NCBI GenBank assembly: GCA_023265025.1
Contig: JAHFUP010000035.1
Coordinates: 1-39,508, forward strand
Source of the DNA: Acidimicrobiia bacterium
Lineage (GTDB): Bacteria; Actinomycetota; Acidimicrobiia; Acidimicrobiales; AC-14
Length of the DNA stretch: 39,508 bases
Direction: 5' to 3'
Below the pieces are notes generated by a model. It was given only the letters and a program-made list of their open reading frames with translations, searched no databases and had not been told where the DNA came from. The translations under genes and the position numbers were made by a program. Within the stretch, counting starts at the first letter, position 1. The number at the start of each line of letters is the position of its first letter. Of this stretch, positions 32,942 through 39,508 are shown in pieces.

Positions 32942-35458
32942 ATGAACAAGCCGCCGGCCATCCGCGCCGGGGTGGTGTCCGTCGTCCTGGTGAACTACCG
33001 GGGCGCCGAGGACACCATCACCTGCCTCAACTCGTTTGACGCCGTGAACTGGCCGGCCGACCGGCTCGAGCTGGTCGTCGTCGACAACGCCTCCGGCGAC
33101 GGGAGCGCCGAGCGCATCCGCGCCGCAGTGCCGGGGGTGCGGGTGGTCGAGTCCGACAGCAACCGCGGCTTCGCCGGCGGCTGCAACCTCGGCGCCGCCG
33201 ACGCCAGCGGCGAGTACCTCGCGTTCATCAACAACGACGCTCGTCCCGGCGCGGAGTGGATCACCGCCGCGGTCGAGGTCCTCGACACCCAGGCCGACGT
33301 GGCCTGCGTGGCCAGCAAGGTGCTCGACTGGGAGGGGGAGAAGGTCGACTTCGTCGACGGCTCCCTCACCTGGTACGGCATGGGCTACAAGCGCGAGTGC
33401 GAGCAGCCCGATACCGGCGAGTGGGACAAGCCCAAGGACGTCCTCTTCGCCACCGGCGCGGCCATGTTCGTGCGGGCCGGCGTGTACCGGGCCGTCGACG
33501 GCTTCGACGACCGGTTCTTCATGTTCTACGAGGACGTGGACCTGGGCTGGCGGCTGAACCTGCTCGGCTGGCGGGTGCGCTATGTCCCGACCTCCGTCGC
33601 CTTCCACCGCCACCACGCCTCGATGAAGAGCTACGGGCCGTGGCGGGAGCACTACCTGCTGGAGCGCAACGCCCTGTTCAGCCTGTACAAGAACCTGGGC
33701 GACGACCTGCTGGCCAAGGCCCTGCCGGCCGCGTTGCTGCTCGCGGTGCGGCGGGGCCTGTCGCGCGGCGACGCCGACAACCTCATCCTCGACCTCGCCT
33801 CACAGCCGCCGGCCGCCGGCCCGGAGGACGAGACGGTGACCGTCTCCCGAGAGTCGCTGGCGCCGGTCTTCGCCATCGACGCCTTGGTCGACCACCTCCC
33901 CACGCTGGCCGAGAGCCGCCGGCGGTTGCAGTCCGAGCGCCGGCGCTCGGACACCGAGCTGTTGCCGCTGTTCCGCCAGACCCTGGAGCCGGCGTACGCC
34001 CACCCCCGTTACGAGGCCGCCCACCGCGTCCTCCTGGAGGCCTTCGGCATCGAGCAGGCGTTCAGCACCCGGCGCAAGATCGTCATCGCCACCGGGGAGC
34101 CGCTGTCGGCCCGCATGGCCGGGCCGGCGATCCGGGCGTGGGCCATGGCCGTCGCCCTGTCCGCCGACCACGACGTGGAGCTCGTGACCACCGGCACCTG
34201 CACGATCACCCACCCGAGGTTCTCCATCCGCTCGGCCGGGCTGGCCGAGATGCGGGGCTTGGAGCGCTGGTGCGACGTGTTCATCTTCCAGGGACTGATC
34301 CTGTCGACGTTCCGCTGGCTCATCGACAGCGACAAGGTCCTCATCGCCGACATCTACAACCCCTTCCACCTGGAGCAGCTGGAGCAGGCCAAGGACCAGG
34401 GCGCCGAGGGCCGGGCCCGCACGGTCAGCGACTGCACCACCGCGCTCAACGACCAGCTGACGCGCGGCGACTTCTTCCTCTGCGCCTCCGACAAGCAGCG
34501 GGACTTCTGGCTGGGCCAGCTGTCCGCCGTCGGCCGGATCAACCCCAAGACCTACGACGCGGACGAGACCATGGCGTCGCTCATCGCGGTGGCCCCCTTC
34601 GGCGTCCCCGACGAGGCACCGGTGCACACCCGCCAGGCGTTGAAGGGCGTCGTCCCCGGCATCGGCGCCGACGACAAGGTCATCCTCTGGGGCGGCGGCA
34701 TCTACAACTGGTTCGACCCGCTCACCCTCCTGCACGCCATCGACCGGCTCCGCCAGCGCCGGCCGGACGTACGCCTGTTCTTCCTCGGCCTCAAGCACCC
34801 CAACCCCGACGTGCCCGAGATGCGGATGGCCGTCACCGCCCGTGCCCTGTCGGACTCGCTCGGCCTCACCGACAAGCACGTGTTCTTCAACGAGGGCTGG
34901 GTCGAGTACGAGGACCGGCAGAACTACCTGCTGGAAGCCGACATCGGGGTCAGCACCCACCTCGACCATGTCGAGACGGCGTTCTCGTTCCGAACCCGCA
35001 TCCTCGACTACCTGTGGACGTCCCTCCCCATCGTCGCCACCGCCGGCGACACCTTCGCCGACCTCATCGACAGCAAGGGTCTCGGCATCACCGTGCCGGC
35101 CGGCGACGTCGAGGCGCTCGAGGAGGCCCTGTTCTGCCTGCTCGACGACGAGGGGGCCAACGCGGAATGCCGGGCCCGCCTGGCCGAGGTCATGCCGAAC
35201 CACACCTGGACCAGGGTGCTGGCCCCGCTCGTGCGGTTCTGCCAAGCGCCCCGCCGGGCCGCCGACCTCGCCTCGCCCGTCGGCTACGAGAACATGGCCG
35301 AGCTGGCCGAGGCGGTGTCGGGCCGTCCCCGGCTGCGCCAGGACGTGGCGTTGGCCCGTGAGTACTTCCGGGCCGGCGGCCCGGTCGAGGTGGCTCGGCG
35401 GGCGTCGAAGCGGCTTCTGCGCTACGGCGCGGCCGTGACCCGCCGGCTGGCCGAGTGA
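32942..35458 (+). CDS. Two-domain glycosyltransferase: GT2 fused to GT4-like
   Basis: The 838-residue protein has a GT2 domain (about 12-260) with SVVLVNYRGAEDTITCLNSF, VVVDNASGDGS, FINNDARPG (metal-binding NDA) and MFYEDVDLGWRLN. A linker follows (about 275-375), and then a GT-B domain (about 378-780) with IVIATGEPLSARMAGPAIR, GGGIYNWFDPLTLLHAIDR and HLDHVETAFSFRTRILDYLW. The second half is closely similar to the separate protein at 37870-39258, including long identical stretches. Two glycosyltransferase activities in one chain suggest synthesis of a disaccharide repeat. The ATG has GGGAG 4 nt upstream. The gene lies between wzt and wzm. Confidence 0.9.
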   Translation: MNKPPAIRAGVVSVVLVNYRGAEDTITCLNSFDAVNWPADRLELVVVDNASGDGSAERIRAAVPGVRVVESDSNRGFAGGCNLGAADASGEYLAFINNDARPGAEWITAAVEVLDTQADVACVASKVLDWEGEKVDFVDGSLTWYGMGYKRECEQPDTGEWDKPKDVLFATGAAMFVRAGVYRAVDGFDDRFFMFYEDVDLGWRLNLLGWRVRYVPTSVAFHRHHASMKSYGPWREHYLLERNALFSLYKNLGDDLLAKALPAALLLAVRRGLSRGDADNLILDLASQPPAAGPEDETVTVSRESLAPVFAIDALVDHLPTLAESRRRLQSERRRSDTELLPLFRQTLEPAYAHPRYEAAHRVLLEAFGIEQAFSTRRKIVIATGEPLSARMAGPAIRAWAMAVALSADHDVELVTTGTCTITHPRFSIRSAGLAEMRGLERWCDVFIFQGLILSTFRWLIDSDKVLIADIYNPFHLEQLEQAKDQGAEGRARTVSDCTTALNDQLTRGDFFLCASDKQRDFWLGQLSAVGRINPKTYDADETMASLIAVAPFGVPDEAPVHTRQALKGVVPGIGADDKVILWGGGIYNWFDPLTLLHAIDRLRQRRPDVRLFFLGLKHPNPDVPEMRMAVTARALSDSLGLTDKHVFFNEGWVEYEDRQNYLLEADIGVSTHLDHVETAFSFRTRILDYLWTSLPIVATAGDTFADLIDSKGLGITVPAGDVEALEEALFCLLDDEGANAECRARLAEVMPNHTWTRVLAPLVRFCQAPRRAADLASPVGYENMAELAEAVSGRPRLRQDVALAREYFRAGGPVEVARRASKRLLRYGAAVTRRLAE

Positions 35459-35475
35459 GGACCTCCGACGGCCCG

Positions 35476-35534
35476 GGTGTGTTTCTGGTCGTGAAATCGC
35501 TCCTTTCGGGCCAAATCACGACCAGGAACACACC
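35476..35534. repeat. 19-bp inverted repeat (long hairpin) before wzm
   Basis: Arms 35476-35494 and 35516-35534 are complementary over 19 bp with one T/G pair (G-U in RNA), around a 21-nt loop. It fills most of the 88-bp gap between the fusion glycosyltransferase and the permease start at 35547. The arms are much less GC-rich than the surroundings. Options are a regulatory or attenuating RNA hairpin, a binding site for a dimeric regulator, or a small mobile (MITE/REP-like) element. Confidence 0.75.
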
Positions 35535-35546
35535 GAGAACCCGCCG

Positions 35547-36362
35547 ATGAGTTCGATCGCCGAGCTGACGGAGTCCAAGGAGCTCTTCGTCAACCTCACC
35601 CTCCGGGAGCTGCGGGGGAAGTACAAGCGGTCCGTCCTGGGCTGGACGTGGTCATTGCTGAACCCGTTGGCCACAATGGTGATCTTCACCGTGGTGTTCC
35701 GGTTCTTCCTGAAGGTCGAGCCGACACGGGGTGACCCGAGCGGCCTGCACGTCTTCGCCATCTTCCTGCTGTGCGGCCTGCTGCCGTGGAACTTCCTGTC
35801 GAACGGGATGTCCGGGTCGATGGGCGCCCTGATCGCCAACTCCAACCTGATCAAGAAGGTGTTCTTCCCCCGGGAGATCCTGGTGGTGTCGAACATCGCC
35901 TCGTGGGTGGTGTCGTTCCTCCTGGAGCTGGGCGTGCTGGCGGTCGTCCTGCTGGTCGCCGGTAACATGGTCCTGCCCTGGCTGCTGCCGGTGATCGGCC
36001 TGGTGCTGATCCAGACGATGTACGTCGTCGGCCTCGGCCTGCTGCTCAGCGTCCTCAACGTGTACTTCCGCGACGTCCAGCACTTCATCGGGATCCTGCT
36101 GCAGATCTGGTTCTACGCCACGCCGATCGTCTACCCGATCACCTACGTCCGGGATGCCCTCAAGGACCGCTCCGAGCTGTTCACGCTGTACAAGCTGAAC
36201 CCCATGGTCCGCTTCGTCGAGGCCTACCGCGACTGCCTCTACGACCTGCGCTCCCCGCCGCTGTTCGACATGCTGTACCTGTTCGGTGTGTCGGCCGCGA
36301 CGCTGGCGCTCGGCGTCTATGTCTTCTCCAAGCTCGAGCCCAAGCTCGCCGAGGAGCTGTAG
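35547..36362 (+). CDS. wzm: Polysaccharide ABC transporter permease (Wzm/TagG, ABC-2 type)
   Basis: The 271-residue inner-membrane protein begins with the amphipathic interface segment LTLRELRGKYKRSVLGWTWSL, characteristic of Wzm/TagG permeases. About six transmembrane helices follow, with NVYFRDVQHFIGILLQIWFYATPIVYP between later helices, an ABC-2 hallmark. It would form the export channel with the Wzt at 31693. No good Shine-Dalgarno precedes the ATG; the long hairpin at 35476-35534 ends 12 nt before it and may control its translation. Confidence 0.93.
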   Translation: MSSIAELTESKELFVNLTLRELRGKYKRSVLGWTWSLLNPLATMVIFTVVFRFFLKVEPTRGDPSGLHVFAIFLLCGLLPWNFLSNGMSGSMGALIANSNLIKKVFFPREILVVSNIASWVVSFLLELGVLAVVLLVAGNMVLPWLLPVIGLVLIQTMYVVGLGLLLSVLNVYFRDVQHFIGILLQIWFYATPIVYPITYVRDALKDRSELFTLYKLNPMVRFVEAYRDCLYDLRSPPLFDMLYLFGVSAATLALGVYVFSKLEPKLAEEL

Positions 36363-36368
36363 GGCAGC

Positions 36369-36761
36369 ATGGCCGATCGCAACGTCCTCGGCGGCCAGCT
36401 GGAGCCCTGCGGCACCGACCCAATGACCGGCTTCTACCGGGACGGGTGCTGCAACACCGGGCCGCAGGACCGGGGCAGCCACACCATCTGCGCGGTGGTG
36501 ACGTCGGAGTTCCTCGAGCATCAGCGACGCATCGGCAACGACCTCATCACGCCGGCGCCGCACTTCGGCTTCCCGGGTCTCGTGCCCGGCGACCGCTGGT
36601 GCGTCACGGCTGCGAACTGGTTCCGGGCCCACCTCGACGGCGCGGCCGCCCATGTCGTGCTGGCGTCCACCCACGAGCGGGCCACCGACATCGTCCCCCT
36701 CGCCGCCCTCCGGGAGCACGCCGTCGACGTACCCGCCGACCCCAGCGGCCTCGAAGCCTGA
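36369..36761 (+). CDS. DUF2237 family protein
   Basis: This 130-residue protein matches the DUF2237 family nearly end to end: NVLGGQLEPCGTDPMTGFYRDGCCNTGPQDRGSHTICAVV (read as separate conserved blocks), FPGLVPGDRWCVTA and HVVLASTHERA. The conserved Cys residues suggest metal binding or redox chemistry, but no function is established. It starts 6 bp after wzm on the same strand, so it may ride on that transcript without a role in export. It is convergent with the GH43-like gene, 11 bp between them. Confidence 0.9.
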   Translation: MADRNVLGGQLEPCGTDPMTGFYRDGCCNTGPQDRGSHTICAVVTSEFLEHQRRIGNDLITPAPHFGFPGLVPGDRWCVTAANWFRAHLDGAAAHVVLASTHERATDIVPLAALREHAVDVPADPSGLEA

Positions 36762-36772
36762 CGGCGCCGGCG

Positions 36773-37816
36773 CTACTGCGATGAGCCTCCCGGCCAGGAG
36801 AGCACACAGCGGGGTGGGACCGGTAGCCCATTCGACCGGAACGTGAGCGGCTCCCACCAGATCCTGGCGCCGGCTTGGTTGGGGTTGCCCTTGTTCCACC
36901 GGTCGGCCACGTAGAGCCAGACCGGCCCATCGGCCAGCCGCAGCTCGCTCACCTCGGCGGGCTGCCCCTCGCACGACCTGGCCGACAGCTTTGACGCGAT
37001 GGTCCACGGCCCGAGGGGCGACGGAGCCGAGGCCAGGCCTGTCCCGGCCGCGCAGTAGGGACACGCCGGGTCGGAGTAGGTCAGGAAGAAGCGACCGTCG
37101 CGCTCGAACAGCGCCGGCGCCTCGACAATGTCGAGGCCCAGCCGGACGGTCTCGCCGGCGCCCGACGTCAGCTCGGGATTGAGGTGCTCGACGATGATGT
37201 CCGTCGGCACGCCCTTCTCGATGAGCGTGTACGCCAGCCATCCCCGCCCGGCCGAGTCGACGAACACGTCGTGGTCGCCACGGGTGAGGACGCCCTTCCC
37301 GCCGACCGCCAGGGTCGGCGCCGCGGTCTCCCGCCAGGGGCCGGCGGGTGACGGGGCGACGAGCACGTGGTAACCGACGGGCGAGTCGTAGCTGTTGACC
37401 CAGAGCACCCACTCGCCGGTCGCCGGCGACTTTGCCACGTGTGGCCGGTAGCACCCGAACCGGGGTGGGGCGCAGCGCTGCTGCCAGAGATCGTCGGGCG
37501 CGATGGAGTAGCCCCGACTCGTCCACACGACCAGGTCCGTGGACGAGAACGCTTTGATGCCGCACCACTTCGTGCCGACCTTGTGCAGGCCGAAGCCGCA
37601 GTCGTAGGCCGTCCCGAAGACCCAGAACGTGGCGCCGTCCTGCACGACGGTGCCGTCGTGCGCGTCGAGCACGGGAGGCGGGCCCGGAGCCCGTGGGAGC
37701 TCCCTGCGGCCTGTCGTCGCCAACGGATAGGAGTCGGAACAGCCGGCGGTGAGAAACGCGGTGATGACGAGGACCACCGTCCACATGCCGGTGTGATTGT
37801 CTGCCCGCCCCGTCAT
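36773..37816 (-). CDS. Lipoprotein with GH43-like five-bladed propeller
   Basis: The 347-residue protein has a lipoprotein signal with lipobox LTAGC (Cys26), so it is anchored outside the cytoplasmic membrane. The rest resembles glycoside hydrolase family 43 and related propellers: VLDAHDGTVVQDGATFWVFG (candidate base Asp), DHDVFVDSAGRGWLAY (candidate middle Asp) and IVEAPALFERDGRFFLTYS (candidate acid Glu). GH43 enzymes release arabinose or xylose from polysaccharides. UDP-xylose is made in this window, so trimming the cell's own glycan is possible, as is feeding on foreign glycans. A TAGGGT box lies 12 nt upstream of the ATG (37829-37834). Confidence 0.8.
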   Translation of the reverse strand: MTGRADNHTGMWTVVLVITAFLTAGCSDSYPLATTGRRELPRAPGPPPVLDAHDGTVVQDGATFWVFGTAYDCGFGLHKVGTKWCGIKAFSSTDLVVWTSRGYSIAPDDLWQQRCAPPRFGCYRPHVAKSPATGEWVLWVNSYDSPVGYHVLVAPSPAGPWRETAAPTLAVGGKGVLTRGDHDVFVDSAGRGWLAYTLIEKGVPTDIIVEHLNPELTSGAGETVRLGLDIVEAPALFERDGRFFLTYSDPACPYCAAGTGLASAPSPLGPWTIASKLSARSCEGQPAEVSELRLADGPVWLYVADRWNKGNPNQAGARIWWEPLTFRSNGLPVPPRCVLSWPGGSSQ

Positions 37817-37854
37817 CGCCTTCCACCGACCCTACCGGCACCGGCGACCGGCCG

Positions 37855-37860
37855 TAGTCT
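37855..37860 (+). promoter_or_regulatory. -10 box TAGTCT for the 37870 glycosyltransferase
   Basis: TAGTCT ends 9 nt before the ATG at 37870 with no Shine-Dalgarno, fitting the leaderless pattern. It sits in a 53-bp divergent region shared with the lipoprotein gene. Confidence 0.45.
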
Positions 37861-37869
37861 CCTCGCGAC

Positions 37870-39258
37870 ATGAAGATCGTCGTCGCCACCCCCGACACCC
37901 TGACCGCCCGCATGGCGGGGCCGGGGATCCGGGCGTGGCACATTGCCAGCACGCTGGCGGCCGAGCACGAGGTGCGGCTGGTCACCACGACCATCGCCGA
38001 CCTGCCGGGCGCACCGTTCCCGGTGCTGGCGGCCGACGACGCCGGCCTGGCCGAGCAGGAGCGGTGGTGCGACGTCCTGGTGTTCCAGGGCTGGCTCGTG
38101 CACAAGCGGCCGTTCCTGCTGGAGTCCGAGAAGGTGCTGGTCGCCGACGTCTACGACCCCCTGCATCTCGAGCAGCTGGAGCAGGGCCGCGACGAGGGCC
38201 GGCGGGGCCGCATCCTGGCCGTGCAGTCGGCGACGGCGGTGCTCAACGAGCAACTGCTCCGAGGCGACTTCTTCATGTGCGCATCGGAGAAGCAGCGGGA
38301 CTTCTGGCTCGGTCAGCTCTCGGCGCTCGGCCGGGTCAATCCCGTGAGCTACGACGACGACGAGACGCTGCGCACGCTCATCAGCGTGGTGCCGTTCGGC
38401 GTTTCCGAACAACCGCCCACGAGAACCCGCCCCGCCATCAAGGGCGTCGTCGGTGGCATCGGCCCCGACGACAAGGTCCTCCTCTGGGGTGGCGGCATCT
38501 ACAACTGGTTCGACCCACTGACCCTGCTGCACGCCGTCGACCGCCTACGCCGGCGCCGGCCCGACGTGCGCCTGTTCTTCATGGGCCTCAAGCATCCCAA
38601 CCCCGACATCGGTGAGATGCGCATGGCCGTCGCCGCCCGGGAGCTCTCCGACCGGCTCGGCCTGACCGGCACTCACGCCTTCTTCAACGAAGGCTGGGTC
38701 GACTACGACGACCGCCAGAACTATCTGCTCGACGCCGACATCGGCGTCAGCACCCACCTCGACCACGTGGAGACGGCGTTCTCGTTCCGAACCCGGGTCC
38801 TCGACTACCTGTGGGCGTCGCTCCCCACGGTGGCCACCGCCGGCGACGCCCTGGCCGACATGATCGAGGCCCGACAGATCGGCCTCACCGTGCCCGCCGG
38901 CGACGTGGACGCCCTGGAGGCGGCCCTGGCCCGCATCCTGGACGACGACGGGATGCGGGCCACGATGGCGGTAGGCGCCGGCGCGCTCGCCGAAGAGCTG
39001 ACCTGGCCGAAGGTGCTGGCGCCGCTCGTGGCGTTCTGCCGCCACCCCCGGCGGGCGCCGGACCTGCTGGAGCCGAGCGTCACCGCCGGCCTCCGCCAGG
39101 ACCTCACCGAGGTGAAGGAGCGCTGGCGGGGCCTGGCCTACGACCTGCAGACCGCCGCCGACCACCTTCGCGAAGGCGGGCCGGTCCTCGCCGCCCGCAA
39201 GGCCGCCGGGCGGGTCCGGCGGCTCGCGGTGACGTGGCGCGACCGCGACCCCGCCTAA
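37870..39258 (+). CDS. GT4-like glycosyltransferase, paralogue of the fusion's C-terminal half
   Basis: The 462-residue GT-B protein aligns along its length with residues about 378-830 of the protein at 32942. Shared blocks include ARMAGP, HLEQLEQ, KQRDFWLGQLSA, GGGIYNWFDPLTLLHA, FFNEGWV and HLDHVETAFSFRTR. The GT4 nucleotide-sugar region lies around VSTHLDHVETAFSFR. It starts on its own promoter, outside the export operon, and lacks the GT2 half. It probably adds a sugar to the same or a related polymer. The C-terminal 60 residues form a basic helical tail as in the fusion. Confidence 0.88.
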   Translation: MKIVVATPDTLTARMAGPGIRAWHIASTLAAEHEVRLVTTTIADLPGAPFPVLAADDAGLAEQERWCDVLVFQGWLVHKRPFLLESEKVLVADVYDPLHLEQLEQGRDEGRRGRILAVQSATAVLNEQLLRGDFFMCASEKQRDFWLGQLSALGRVNPVSYDDDETLRTLISVVPFGVSEQPPTRTRPAIKGVVGGIGPDDKVLLWGGGIYNWFDPLTLLHAVDRLRRRRPDVRLFFMGLKHPNPDIGEMRMAVAARELSDRLGLTGTHAFFNEGWVDYDDRQNYLLDADIGVSTHLDHVETAFSFRTRVLDYLWASLPTVATAGDALADMIEARQIGLTVPAGDVDALEAALARILDDDGMRATMAVGAGALAEELTWPKVLAPLVAFCRHPRRAPDLLEPSVTAGLRQDLTEVKERWRGLAYDLQTAADHLREGGPVLAARKAAGRVRRLAVTWRDRDPA

Positions 39259-39261
39259 ACT
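39256..39261 (+). promoter_or_regulatory. -10 box TAAACT before the 77-bp repeat array
   Basis: TAAACT overlaps the stop codon of the glycosyltransferase and ends 9 nt before the first ATG of the repeat array at 39271. It is the same spacing as at 1485, 11642 and 37870, so the array appears to have a genuine leaderless start. Confidence 0.45.
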
Positions 39262-39270
39262 CAGGCTTCA

Positions 39271-39351
39271 ATGAGCGAGCCGCAGGCGAGCGACCAAGGC
39301 GGCAGAGTGCCCCGCTCGTCGGGGCGGCCACCGACGGTGGCGGCCCGATGA
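39271..39351 (+). CDS. Possible 26-residue mini-ORF, first of a coupled series
   Basis: This reading frame starts at the first repeat ATG, 9 nt after a TANNNT box, and ends in a TGA that overlaps the next unit's ATG. The peptide is polar, Arg/Ser/Gly/Pro-rich and probably disordered, without a recognised family. Copies at 39348-39428 and 39425-39505 are identical. Translation is unproven; it may be the N-terminus of a duplicated downstream gene. Confidence 0.3.
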   Translation: MSEPQASDQGGRVPRSSGRPPTVAAR

Positions 39352-39508
39352 GCGAGCCGCAGGCGAGCGACCAAGGCGGCAGAGTGCCCCGCTCGTCGGG
39401 GCGGCCACCGACGGTGGCGGCCCGATGAGCGAGCCGCAGGCGAGCGACCAAGGCGGCAGAGTGCCCCGCTCGTCGGGGCGGCCACCGACGGTGGCGGCCC
39501 GATGAGCG
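39271..39508 (+). repeat. Perfect 77-bp tandem repeats, three full copies plus 7 bp
   Basis: Identical units begin at 39271, 39348, 39425 and 39502, the last cut by the window end. Each holds two hairpins, CCCCG-CTCGT-CGGGG and GCCACC-GAC-GGTGGC. Each unit also reads as an ORF of 26 codons (MSEPQASDQGGRVPRSSGRP, then PTVAAR) whose TGA overlaps the ATG of the next unit (ATGA). The repeats may duplicate the 5' end of a gene that continues beyond the window, or be an assembly artefact at a contig end. Confidence 0.9.

Noticed and set aside
39271-39508. CRISPR array
   Set aside because: The 77-bp units are directly adjacent and identical with no unique spacers, and no cas genes are near.

Overview
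The window is GC-rich, densely coded actinobacterial DNA. Supporting traits are F420 cofactor genes (cofD, cofE), an LCP (LytR-CpsA-Psr) cell-wall ligase, a mycothiol-type DinB/TIGR03086 protein, a surface protein with PARxLDTR repeats, many GTG starts, and genes whose start codon lies 5-9 nt after a TANNNT -10 box (leaderless mRNAs). The surface-repeat protein and the YfhO pair suggest the class Acidimicrobiia; that placement is inference. No rRNA, tRNA, insertion sequence or CRISPR was seen.

Layout. 1-2012: a secreted beta-helix protein, a possible gene remnant and a TIGR03086 protein. 2034-3862 (minus): pabB-pabC for p-aminobenzoate. 3949-11424 (plus): an LCP ligase, then an overlapping operon of sugar-nucleotide enzymes (RmlB-like, RmlD, UDP-glucose dehydrogenase, UDP-glucuronate decarboxylase) and two GT2 glycosyltransferases. 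11642-15812 (plus): a His-rich membrane-anchored protein, an NDP-sugar pyrophosphorylase, a GalE-like epimerase and an ASK1-like NDT/TRAFs-binding-domain protein. 15823-17923 (minus): a split-barrel flavin/F420 protein, cofD, cofE. 17946-20913 (plus): a WecC-like dehydrogenase, a GT2 and an epimerase. 21065-27880 (minus): a lytic transglycosylase, a polytopic membrane protein, the repeat surface protein and a YfhO-type protein. 27915-36761 (plus): a second YfhO-type protein, a methyltransferase with a coiled-coil tail, Wzt, a GT2-GT4 fusion, Wzm and a DUF2237 protein. 36773-37816 (minus): a GH43-like lipoprotein. 37870-39258: a GT4-like paralogue of the fusion's second half. 39271-39508: perfect 77-bp tandem repeats running off the end.

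Together these genes describe a cell-envelope polysaccharide system. Activated sugars (probably UDP-glucuronate, UDP-xylose, a dTDP-deoxysugar and a WecC-type uronate) are made by the dehydrogenases and epimerases and assembled by cytoplasmic GT2/GT4 enzymes. The chain is perhaps measured or capped by the methyltransferase/coiled-coil protein, exported by Wzm/Wzt (Wzt carries an extra C-terminal domain), possibly decorated by the YfhO/GT-C-like membrane proteins, and attached to peptidoglycan by the LCP ligase. The most notable items are the ASK1-like gene inside this locus, the methyltransferase/coiled-coil plus Wzt pair reminiscent of WbdD/Wzt, the RmlB-like enzyme with an altered catalytic motif, the self-overlapping 26-codon mini-ORF repeat array at the right edge, a 19-bp inverted repeat in front of wzm, and a patch of A/T-ending codons over the ugd active site.
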